Assembly: GCA_031381645.1 (NCBI GenBank)
Contig: JANMYB010000088.1
Location: forward strand, 1-47,357
Length of the DNA stretch: 47,357 nt
DNA from: Methylotenera_A sp031381645
Lineage (GTDB): Bacteria; Pseudomonadota; Gammaproteobacteria; Burkholderiales; Methylophilaceae
Direction: 5' to 3'
Below the pieces are notes generated by a model. That model was given only the letters and a program-made list of their open reading frames with translations. It did not search any database and had not been told where the DNA came from. Each line of letters starts with the position of its first letter. The first letter of the stretch is position 1. Below, one piece after another: positions 16,416 to 23,655 of this stretch. The translations under genes and the position numbers were made by a program.

Positions 16416-17444
16416 CTAATTTAAACCAATAATGCCACCGCTAGAAGCCGCATAGATACTGGCTTGCAGGGCGGCGCAATTTGCCTTTGCATCATCAAAA
16501 GTTAGCTGTGTTGGTTTGTTATTCAGCACACAATCACTAAAATGTTCAATTTCTAACACAAAATGGTTGGCAGGCACTAATTTTTCCTCGCCACTTTCAC
16601 CTGCGTCGGTGCCCCAGCTAATCACGGGAATATCTTTGTCAAACGCCCAAACCGTGTGGCATTTCAGCCAACCTTTGTCGCCGATAATTTCGTATTCTGA
16701 TTTGCGACTGCGCTCAAAACTGATGTCGAAATGCCCAAAGCGAGCGCGGCCTTTGGCATCATTGCCAAAATCTAAAATGCCACTGGTGACAATGTCTGCT
16801 CCATGTTCGTTAAGTTTGGCATGCGCGATGACTGAAATCGGCTCAAGTCCAAACGCCCAACGTAAACTATGAATCGCGTAAGGCCCAATATCCCACATGG
16901 CTCCGCCGCCTTGGCTCATAGAGCGGTTGATGCGATACATGCGCGCTTCACGCATAAGAAACGAAAAGCTAGACCGCGCGCTTAAAGTATCGCCAATCAC
17001 ACCACTTTTTACGATTTCCGCCACCCGCGCATGCTGCGGATGAAAGCGATACATAAAACCTTCCATCACTTTCACACTTGCTTTTTTAGCGGCCGCTTCA
17101 ATCGCGTCAATATCTTGCAAAGTCGTCGCCATCGGCTTTTCAATCAAGGCATGCTTGCCCGCATTAATAGCCTTAATCGCCCATTCCGCGTGCTCCTCAT
17201 TCGCCATCGGGCAGTAAATCGCATTGATATTTTTGTCATTTATCAGCGCGTCCAAATCGTCATAGGCAACGACATCACCTTTGTAATTAGGCGCATATTT
17301 TTCCAAAGTCGCCCTCGCCGCGCCCGCACGACGGCTGGCAATCGCCACCAATTGTGCATTGGGCGCCTCAATAATCGCGGGCAGCAAGCGCTCGTTCACA
17401 CGCGCCGCGCCCAAAATTCCCCACTTTAGCTTTCTATCGCTCAT
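16416..17444 (-). CDS. Gfo/Idh/MocA-family NAD(P)-dependent oxidoreductase
   Basis: A 342-residue sugar dehydrogenase-like enzyme: an N-terminal Rossmann fold (KWGILGAARVNERLLPAI, VAIASRRAGAA), the family motif ALIEKPMATT with the catalytic Lys, then VMEGFMYRFHPQH and the substrate domain with WDIGPYAIHSLRWAFG. Substrate is probably a sugar or inositol derivative and cannot be named. I start it at 17444, where ATG overlaps the upstream stop (ATGA); an ATG 12 nt earlier is also in frame. Confidence 0.87.
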   Translation of the reverse strand: MSDRKLKWGILGAARVNERLLPAIIEAPNAQLVAIASRRAGAARATLEKYAPNYKGDVVAYDDLDALINDKNINAIYCPMANEEHAEWAIKAINAGKHALIEKPMATTLQDIDAIEAAAKKASVKVMEGFMYRFHPQHARVAEIVKSGVIGDTLSARSSFSFLMREARMYRINRSMSQGGGAMWDIGPYAIHSLRWAFGLEPISVIAHAKLNEHGADIVTSGILDFGNDAKGRARFGHFDISFERSRKSEYEIIGDKGWLKCHTVWAFDKDIPVISWGTDAGESGEEKLVPANHFVLEIEHFSDCVLNNKPTQLTFDDAKANCAALQASIYAASSGGIIGLN

Positions 17445-17995
17445 ACTGTTTTCCATTTAATCGAACACCCAATGCTTGCAATTTGCTCTCTCGGCCCATA
17501 TCCAGTTTCCGTAATCAACTTCATCGCATGAAACAAATCACGCGTACTTTGTTGGGCAGTTTCTTTGCGGCTTTCGTCAAAGCGACCACGATATTGCAGT
17601 TCGCCTTTGTTATTAAAACCAAAAAAATCTGGCGTGCACACCGCACCATAAGCTTTGGCGACATACTGGCTGGCATCTAACAAATAAGGAAAAGGGAAGT
17701 CCATATCGCGCGCAATCGTTTTCATGTTTTCAACACTATCCTCTGGGTAATCAGTTGGGTCATTGCTCATAATCGCCACCGCATTCACACCAAGCATTTT
17801 CAGCTCGCTCACATCAAGAATCAACCTTGGCAAAATAGCTTTAACATAAGGGCAATGGTTGCAAATAAACATCACTAGCAGGCCATTTCTGCCCATTACC
17901 AAATCACGTGAAACTAGGTTACCGTCAACGTTGACTAAGTTAAAATCGGGCGCTTGCCAACCAAAATCGCACACGGGCGGGTTTAAACTTGCCAT
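17441..17995 (-). CDS. Thioredoxin-like (AhpC/TSA-type) protein
   Basis: The 184-residue protein has the redox motif CNHCPYVK near residues 45-52, the core GVNAVAIMSNDPTDYPEDS and the C-terminal IGCSIKWK common to this group of thioredoxin-fold proteins of proteobacteria. It is presumably a cytoplasmic thiol reductase or peroxidase, as no signal peptide is visible. It overlaps the oxidoreductase downstream by 4 nt and is divergent from rsmE. Confidence 0.85.
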   Translation of the reverse strand: MASLNPPVCDFGWQAPDFNLVNVDGNLVSRDLVMGRNGLLVMFICNHCPYVKAILPRLILDVSELKMLGVNAVAIMSNDPTDYPEDSVENMKTIARDMDFPFPYLLDASQYVAKAYGAVCTPDFFGFNNKGELQYRGRFDESRKETAQQSTRDLFHAMKLITETGYGPREQIASIGCSIKWKTV

Positions 17996-18050
17996 GCTTT
18001 ACTCCATTATTGTCTATAATCAAATCTTATCACTTTAAGTTGTCAGTATC

Positions 18051-18827
18051 ATGTCAAACCTCCGATTTTATAGCGCTGAAAATCTAAAAATTGGCGCAAC
18101 CCTTAAATTGTCTGATAATGCTGCCACCCATGCTACGCGCGTGTTACGGCTAAGTATTGGTGACAAAATTAAGCTATTTAATGGCGATGGTTTTGATTAC
18201 GGTTGCGAATTAATAAGTGTTAAAGCCAGCAGTAAAAATGGTGAAGTGCTGGCCAAAGTGCTTTCGCAATGTGCCATAAAAAACGAATCGCCGCTCAACA
18301 TCACCTTGCTGCAAGGCATTTCTAGCGGCGAGCGCATGGATTATACGATTCAGAAAGCAGTGGAACTTGGCGTGAGCACAATTCAGCCACTTTCCACCGA
18401 GCGCAGCGTAGTAAAACTCTCTGCCGAGCGCGCACAAAAACGCTTAGAACATTGGCAAAACGTGGTGATTTCTGCCTGCGAGCAATGCGGACGCGCGAAA
18501 ATCCCAAATGTATTAGCGCCAGTTAATTTAACAGCATGGCTGGGAGCCAATATCCATGGGGGTGCTGGCGATGCTAATTTTAATGGTGAAAAGGCCGTAC
18601 GAATTTTGTTAAACCCTATTGGTGCAAAACAATTATCTACGCTGCCAAAAACCACAGAAAAAATTCAGCTACTCATCGGGGCAGAAGGTGGTCTCAGCCA
18701 AGCGGAAATTGACTTAGCGACTAGTCATGGCTTTCAATCTATTATTCTTGGCCCGCGCATTTTGCGCACCGAAACCGCCGCTGTGACTGCAATTGCAACG
18801 ATGCAAACGTTGTGGGGTGACTTTTAG
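18051..18827 (+). CDS. rsmE: 16S rRNA (uracil-1498-N3)-methyltransferase
   Basis: Methylates U1498 of 16S rRNA using S-adenosylmethionine. The 258-residue SPOUT-class protein has the N-terminal PUA-like part, the substrate region LLQGISSGERMDYTIQKAVE, ACEQCGRAKIP, and the knotted SAM site LLIGAEGGLSQAEIDLA and GPRILRTETAAVTAIA. All typical residues are present. Length fits the family. Confidence 0.95.
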   Translation: MSNLRFYSAENLKIGATLKLSDNAATHATRVLRLSIGDKIKLFNGDGFDYGCELISVKASSKNGEVLAKVLSQCAIKNESPLNITLLQGISSGERMDYTIQKAVELGVSTIQPLSTERSVVKLSAERAQKRLEHWQNVVISACEQCGRAKIPNVLAPVNLTAWLGANIHGGAGDANFNGEKAVRILLNPIGAKQLSTLPKTTEKIQLLIGAEGGLSQAEIDLATSHGFQSIILGPRILRTETAAVTAIATMQTLWGDF

Positions 18828-18837
18828 GCTAAATTAA

Positions 18838-18866
18838 TTGCATTAATTACAAAATAACATTATTAT
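18838..18866 (+). promoter_or_regulatory. Candidate sigma70 promoter of argA
   Basis: TTGCAT (18838-18843), a 17-nt spacer and TATTAT (18861-18866). The -10 matches five of six consensus positions, the -35 three. It would start transcription just inside the palindrome that follows. Confidence 0.5.
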
Positions 18867-18868
18867 TA

Positions 18869-18881
18869 TGTAAATATTACA
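18869..18881 (+). promoter_or_regulatory. Palindrome TGTAA-ATA-TTACA before argA (operator candidate)
   Basis: A perfect 5-bp inverted repeat with a 3-nt centre, directly after the -10 and 12 nt before the argA start codon. A further TTACA half-site sits at 18847-18851 inside the promoter spacer. The position suits a repressor site, and the encoded protein itself carries an XRE-type DNA-binding domain. Confidence 0.4.
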
Positions 18882-18893
18882 ATTTATATCTTC

Positions 18894-20462
18894 ATGTCCC
18901 TAGCAAACTCAATTCGCTCTCGGCGTAAATCGCTAAAACTCACACTACAAGCGCTTGCCGAAAAAGTGAGTGCTGATGCGGGTAATTTGTCGCGCATTGA
19001 GCGCGGCGAGCTTGGTATAAACGAAGCATTACTGCGCAAAGTGGCGGCAGCCCTGGATTGCACGCCTGCGTACCTATATGCGCAAAGTGAATTAGCCGAA
19101 GGTTATTTATCGTCTCTATCAAATACTTCAGTAAGCAACGCGAAAGACTTCGTACAATGGTTCCGCTCTGCCACGCCATATATTCACGCGTTTGGCGGCC
19201 GCACCTTTGTCATTGCATTTGGTGGCGAGATTGTAGATGAAAAGCAATTCATCGCACTTTCGCACGATTTAAATTTGCTGGCTAGCCTAGAAGTGCGACT
19301 GGTGCTGGTGCATGGGGCACGGCCACAAATTGAGCAGCGGCTAAAACGCGCCAAACTGACGCCCGTTTTGCACAACGGTTTGCGTGTTACCGATGACGAG
19401 GCGATGGAAATTGTGAAGGAGGCCAACGGCGCGGTACGTGTAGAAATCGAAGCACTGCTCTCAATGGGTATTGCCAATTCGCCCATGGCAGGCGCGGATA
19501 TTCGCGTGGCGAGCGGTAATTTTGTCACTGCGAAACCGCTAGGTGTACGCGATGGTGTGGATTTGCAGCACACAGGCGAAGTACGCAAAGTGGATGCAAC
19601 CAGTATACAAAAGCGCCTGAACGATGGCGAACTTGTGCTGCTCTCGCCTCTTGGATACTCGCCCACAGGCGAGGCGTTTAATTTGAGTTTGGAGGATGTT
19701 GCGGTGAGCACCGCAATTGCTCTGGATGCGGACAAGTTAATATTTTTAATGGATAGCGAAGGTGTGCATAATTTGCGCGGTGAGTTGCTGCGCGAAATGA
19801 TGGCCGAAAAAGCCAAAAATTTATTGCAGCATATCAACAATAACAAAAACGCGATTAACGTCATCGATGACGTTAGTTATTATCTGCCAGCGGCTATTCG
19901 TGCCTGTGAACAAGGCGTGGCACGTGTTCACCTGATTTCTAGGCACATTGATGGTGCAATTATTCAAGAACTTTTTACGCTTGAAGGCATAGGCACAATG
20001 GTGACCGAAGAAAACCTAGAAACTATGCGCCAAGCCAACATTGACGACGTTGGTGGTATTTTAAAACTGATAGAGCCACTAGAAAATGAAGGTGTATTAG
20101 TGCGGCGTGGGCGTGAGCGCATTGAGGTAGAAATCGACTATTTTTATGTGATGGAGCACGACAATCGCACTATTGGCTGCGCGGCTCTGTACCCGTTTGC
20201 ACAGGAAAAAATAGCCGAGTTTGCGTGTTTAGCGATAGACCCACAATATCGGGGCGGTGGACGCGGCGACAAACTGTTTAACTATTGCCAAAACCAAGCC
20301 AAAGAGTTGGGTTTTAAACAGTTATTCTGCCTGACAACGCATACTGAGCACTGGTTTTTAGAACGTGGCTTTGCACAAAAAAATATTGAGGATTTACCGC
20401 ATGAAAAACAAAAAATGTATAACTTTCAGCGCAACTCTAAAGTGTTTATCAAATCCTTATGA
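18894..20462 (+). CDS. argA: N-acetylglutamate synthase with N-terminal XRE helix-turn-helix domain
   Basis: Makes N-acetylglutamate from glutamate and acetyl-CoA, the first step of arginine synthesis. Residues about 3-62 form a Cro/CI-type HTH (SLKLTLQALAEKVSADAGNL, SRIERGELGI, LDCTPAYLYA). From about residue 83 the classical ArgA follows: amino-acid kinase-like domain (TFVIAFGGE, LVLVHGARPQIEQRL, GLRVTDDEA) and a C-terminal GNAT domain (AALYPFAQEKIAEFACLAID, YRGGGRGD). The 522 residues exceed Escherichia coli ArgA (443) by about the size of the HTH. No ATG, GTG or TTG codon lies in frame between the HTH and the enzyme core, so the fusion must be translated as one chain. argB follows after 41 nt. 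Confidence 0.93.
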   Translation: MSLANSIRSRRKSLKLTLQALAEKVSADAGNLSRIERGELGINEALLRKVAAALDCTPAYLYAQSELAEGYLSSLSNTSVSNAKDFVQWFRSATPYIHAFGGRTFVIAFGGEIVDEKQFIALSHDLNLLASLEVRLVLVHGARPQIEQRLKRAKLTPVLHNGLRVTDDEAMEIVKEANGAVRVEIEALLSMGIANSPMAGADIRVASGNFVTAKPLGVRDGVDLQHTGEVRKVDATSIQKRLNDGELVLLSPLGYSPTGEAFNLSLEDVAVSTAIALDADKLIFLMDSEGVHNLRGELLREMMAEKAKNLLQHINNNKNAINVIDDVSYYLPAAIRACEQGVARVHLISRHIDGAIIQELFTLEGIGTMVTEENLETMRQANIDDVGGILKLIEPLENEGVLVRRGRERIEVEIDYFYVMEHDNRTIGCAALYPFAQEKIAEFACLAIDPQYRGGGRGDKLFNYCQNQAKELGFKQLFCLTTHTEHWFLERGFAQKNIEDLPHEKQKMYNFQRNSKVFIKSL

Positions 20463-20503
20463 CCGTTTTTTAGTACAATACGAACAATCTCAAGAGAACC
20501 ATT

Positions 20504-21388
20504 ATGCTAACTGACATTAAACCTGCACAAAAAGCGCAAATTCTAGCTGAGGCGTTGCCTTACATTAAACGATTTTTCGATAAAACCATTGTCATTAAAT
20601 ACGGTGGCAACGCCATGACTGACGAACATCTTAAACACTGTTTTGCACAAGATGTGGTGTTGCTTAAACTTGTCGGTATGAACCCGGTGGTGGTACATGG
20701 CGGCGGCCCGCAAATTAACGAAATGCTAGATAAACTTGGTAAAAAAGGCGAGTTTATTCAGGGCATGCGTGTCACCGACGAAGAAACCATGGACGTCGTA
20801 GAGATGGTGCTGGGTGGGCAAGTGAATAAGGAAATTGTTAATCTAATCAATCAGCATGGCGGCAAAGCAGTAGGGCTGACTGGGCAGGATGGCAACTTTA
20901 TCCATGCGCATAAACTGCTAATGGAGGACATGAATGACCCGACTAAAACGATAGATGTCGGCCAAGTGGGTGAAATTACTGCGATTGACCCAAGCATTAT
21001 CAACTTTTTAGATACTGGTGACTTTATCCCCGTGGTCGCGCCGATTGGTGTAGGTGCAAATAATGAAACCTACAATATTAATGCGGATGTGGTGGCAGGA
21101 AAGCTGGCGGAAATTTTGGGCGCAGAAAAGCTTATTTTACTCACTAATACACCAGGCGTTTTAGACAAAAACGGCAATTTACTCACAGGATTAACGCCAA
21201 AAAATATTGATGATTTAGTGTTGGATGGCACGTTAAGTGGTGGCATGCTGCCTAAGATTAGCTCCGCACTGGATGCTGCCAGAAGCGGCGTTAAAACCGT
21301 GCATATCATTGATGGTCGAGTTGAGCATGCGTTACTACTTGAAGTACTCACTGACGAAGGTGTCGGCACCCTCATCAAAGCTAAATAA
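20504..21388 (+). CDS. argB: Acetylglutamate kinase
   Basis: Phosphorylates N-acetylglutamate in the second step of arginine synthesis. The 294-residue protein has the N-terminal helix of arginine-sensitive hexameric enzymes (ILAEALPYIKRFFDKTIVIK), the glycine motifs KYGGNAMTD and VHGGGPQINEML, NINADVVAGKLAE and the C-terminal GGMLPKISSALDAARSG. A Shine-Dalgarno AAGAGA precedes the ATG. The argA-argB order suggests common control. The stop codon abuts repeat copy B. Confidence 0.97.
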   Translation: MLTDIKPAQKAQILAEALPYIKRFFDKTIVIKYGGNAMTDEHLKHCFAQDVVLLKLVGMNPVVVHGGGPQINEMLDKLGKKGEFIQGMRVTDEETMDVVEMVLGGQVNKEIVNLINQHGGKAVGLTGQDGNFIHAHKLLMEDMNDPTKTIDVGQVGEITAIDPSIINFLDTGDFIPVVAPIGVGANNETYNINADVVAGKLAEILGAEKLILLTNTPGVLDKNGNLLTGLTPKNIDDLVLDGTLSGGMLPKISSALDAARSGVKTVHIIDGRVEHALLLEVLTDEGVGTLIKAK

Positions 21389-21514
21389 ATTCCAGCTCTC
21401 GTTTCATCGCCAATACTGTGTTGACTGCCTCAAAACTTCGTTGCCGTATAACCCATACAACCTGCCTCAGTTTTTCGTTGTCGCCTTGTCTTGGCTTCGA
21501 ACTGAGGCTGGAAT
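21389..21514. repeat. Dispersed repeat element, copy B (126 bp)
   Basis: Bounded by perfect 8-bp terminal inverted repeats ATTCCAGC and GCTGGAAT. On the minus strand it also holds GCCTCAGTT paired with AACTGAGGC. It shares the blocks CAGTTCGAA, CAAGGCGACAAC and GTCAACACAGTATTG (minus strand) with copy A at 6556-6685. It fills the whole space from the argB stop to 2 nt before the next gene, so it also supplies that gene's ribosome-binding region. Confidence 0.8.
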
Positions 21515-21516
21515 AA

Positions 21517-22149
21517 ATGTCTAGTAAGATTTGGATTTTCGATTTAGACGACACGCTGCACAACGCATCCGCACACATCTTTCCCGTGATGAATCGCACC
21601 ATGACGCAATACATCATGGATAATTTGGAACTAGACGAAACCGCCGCACATAATCTGCGTCAGCACTATTGGCGTGTGTATGGTGCAACACTTAAAGGGC
21701 TCATGCGCCATCATGGTGTTGATCCCTATCACTTTCTAAACGAAACGCATAAGCTCATCACACTGCCCGAGATGGTGCTGCAAACCAAGCGTTTGCGGCA
21801 TATGCTGCAAACCTTGCACGGCCGCAAAGTAATATTCACCAACGCGCCGCGTGACTACGCATTGCGTGTACTCGATTTGCTCGGCATTGGCGATTGTTTC
21901 GAGCTGGTAATTAGTGTGGAATCGACAAAATTTCACGCTAAACCCAGCGTGCGCGGCTTTCAAATGTTACTCAAATCTATCAAAGCAAAACCAAGTGATT
22001 GCATCATGCTGGAGGATAATTTACCTGCGCTGATGACCGCAAAACGGCTGGGTATGCAAACAGTTTGGGTCACCAAAAAATTGCAAAAACCAAATTTTGT
22101 GGATTATCGTATGAGTTCGGTGTTAGCACTCACTCACCTTAAGCTATAA
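21517..22149 (+). CDS. HAD-family pyrimidine 5'-nucleotidase-like protein
   Basis: The 210-residue HAD phosphatase begins IWIFDLDDTLHNASAHIFP (motif I with both catalytic Asp), has motif II IFTNAP, the Lys of FHAKPSVRGF and motif IV IMLEDNLPALMTAKRLGM. It is similar to the SDT1/YjjG type pyrimidine 5'-nucleotidases. The place between argB and slmA is common in betaproteobacteria and does not point to an arginine role. Substrate is inferred from the family. Confidence 0.88.
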   Translation: MSSKIWIFDLDDTLHNASAHIFPVMNRTMTQYIMDNLELDETAAHNLRQHYWRVYGATLKGLMRHHGVDPYHFLNETHKLITLPEMVLQTKRLRHMLQTLHGRKVIFTNAPRDYALRVLDLLGIGDCFELVISVESTKFHAKPSVRGFQMLLKSIKAKPSDCIMLEDNLPALMTAKRLGMQTVWVTKKLQKPNFVDYRMSSVLALTHLKL

Positions 22150-22188
22150 TAGAACCGACAAAACTAGAAAAAATTTAAGGGGAATAAT

Positions 22189-22746
22189 GTGGCTTCAGAC
22201 CGCAAGCAGCAAATATTAGAAACGCTCGCCAAGATGTTAGAGAATCCAAAGCGCGAGAAAATTACCACCGCATCACTTGCAGCAAGGCTAGATGTTTCAG
22301 AGGCCGCGCTATATCGCCACTTTGCCAATAAAGCGCAAATGTTCGAAAGCTTAATCGAATTTATCGAGGTTTCCATTTTTGGTGTGATTAACAAAATCAC
22401 CAAAGATGAAAAAGATGGTGCAAAACAGGTACAACTTATCGTCAACATGCTGCTTAAATTTGCCGAGAAAAACCCTGGCATGACGCGCGTGCTGATTGGC
22501 GATGCGCTGGTGAACGAAGAAGAACACCTGCAAACACGCATTAACCAACTTTACGATAGGCTAGAAGCTTCACTTAAGCAAAGTTTAAAAATCGCCGTGG
22601 CAGGCACTGGCAAAAAAATTATGCCGGAAGCGCAGGCGAATTTACTTATTTGCTATGTGATTGGCCGCTGGCATCAGTTTGCCAAAAGTGGCTTTAAACG
22701 CAATCCAACCAATTTGGCGCAACAGCAATTAAACTTAATAAGCTAA
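22189..22746 (+). CDS. slmA: Nucleoid occlusion factor SlmA (TetR family)
   Basis: A 185-residue TetR-type protein that binds chromosomal sites and blocks FtsZ assembly over the nucleoid. The HTH is KITTASLAARLDVSEAALYR followed by HFANKAQMFESLIEFIE; the C-terminal half is the helical dimer and FtsZ-contact domain. It starts with GTG at 22189 behind an AAGGGGA Shine-Dalgarno; the ATG 2 nt earlier is out of frame. Its target ftsZ is in the same window but in another operon. Confidence 0.9.
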   Translation: MASDRKQQILETLAKMLENPKREKITTASLAARLDVSEAALYRHFANKAQMFESLIEFIEVSIFGVINKITKDEKDGAKQVQLIVNMLLKFAEKNPGMTRVLIGDALVNEEEHLQTRINQLYDRLEASLKQSLKIAVAGTGKKIMPEAQANLLICYVIGRWHQFAKSGFKRNPTNLAQQQLNLIS

Positions 22747-22750
22747 AACA

Positions 22751-23593
22751 ATGGGTAATCATTATGTACCTCAATATTATTTAAAAGGATTTTGCTCAGA
22801 ATTAACTAACGACATTTGGGTTTTTGATAAAAAAGAAAAAAAAAGCTACCAAACTCAAGTAAAAAGCACTGCAAATCAAAATAATTTTTATGCAGACTAT
22901 TTAGAAAAACATTTAGCAGAAAAAATTGAAAATCCTGCCAATGAAGTATTGACTAGAATTTGGGATAAGCATTTATTAACTGCTAACGAAAAACTGGCGT
23001 TTTCTCAATACATATACAAACTTATTAAAAGGGTACCCAAAGGAAAGGAAAAAGTTGAGTCTTTGATTCCTGATGTAGCTTTAAGCTTAAATAAAGAGCT
23101 TCATCAAGAAATTGATGACTTAGTGAAAGACAATTCTGACCTTTCTGAAATAGCTACACTTAGAAAAGCTGAGATAGATTCTATTTTAGAAAAGAGAATG
23201 AATGGTTCAAGAACAAATGAAATATGGCATCAAACAATAATTGCTGATAGTCCAAATTTTATTAATCTTCTTAGTTCAATGAAATGGATTTTTTGGGTTC
23301 AAGATAATTGCACATTTTTAACAAGCGACAATCCAGTTTTCTTCTTCGAAAGTATTGGAATCGCCAATAAAAATTCCGAGGTGTCACTTCCAATAACAAG
23401 CAACATAACATTATGGGCAACATGGCGTGAAGATGCTGTGGAAGGATACAAAACTCCAAATCCAGCTACTATAAAAGAGTTTAATAGGCGAATAGCATCA
23501 AATTGCAGCAGATTTATATTTTCGCAGAATAATGAAAAATGGATTCAACCTTTTATTTCAAAATCAACATTCCATCTCAATAGAATAATATAA
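22751..23593 (+). CDS. DUF4238 protein, probably acquired
   Basis: The 280-residue protein opens with the DUF4238 hallmark NHYVPQYYLKGF, followed by DIWVFDKKEKKS, and later has the conserved FLTSDNPVFFF. No function is established for the family; members occur sporadically and often in accessory regions. The gene is far richer in A and T than its neighbours, with long A-runs and AAA/ATT codons. It starts 4 nt after slmA and is followed by a REP-like palindrome. No signal peptide or membrane helix is seen. Horizontal acquisition is inferred. Confidence 0.82.
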   Translation: MGNHYVPQYYLKGFCSELTNDIWVFDKKEKKSYQTQVKSTANQNNFYADYLEKHLAEKIENPANEVLTRIWDKHLLTANEKLAFSQYIYKLIKRVPKGKEKVESLIPDVALSLNKELHQEIDDLVKDNSDLSEIATLRKAEIDSILEKRMNGSRTNEIWHQTIIADSPNFINLLSSMKWIFWVQDNCTFLTSDNPVFFFESIGIANKNSEVSLPITSNITLWATWREDAVEGYKTPNPATIKEFNRRIASNCSRFIFSQNNEKWIQPFISKSTFHLNRII

Positions 23594-23625
23594 CTCGACA
23601 TACTTTAGCTCTATTTATAAAGTCG

Positions 23626-23655
23626 CTGGATTCCGTATCAAATACGGAATGACGG
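23626..23655. repeat. REP-like palindrome overlapping the end of cca
   Basis: TGGATTCCGTAT-caa-ATACGGAATGACGG pairs ATTCCGTAT with ATACGGAAT (9 bp). It resembles the element at 14897-14926. It spans the cca stop codon (23638-23640) and can act as a bidirectional barrier between the convergent DUF4238 gene and cca. Confidence 0.7.

Noticed and set aside
19184..19864. Long open frame antisense to argA (226 codons)
   Set aside because: No motif, Ser-rich shadow composition, fully inside the certain argA gene.
21381..21617. 78-codon minus-strand frame across repeat copy B and the start of the HAD gene
   Set aside because: Half of it is the antisense of the HAD gene and the rest is repeat DNA; copy A does not keep the frame.
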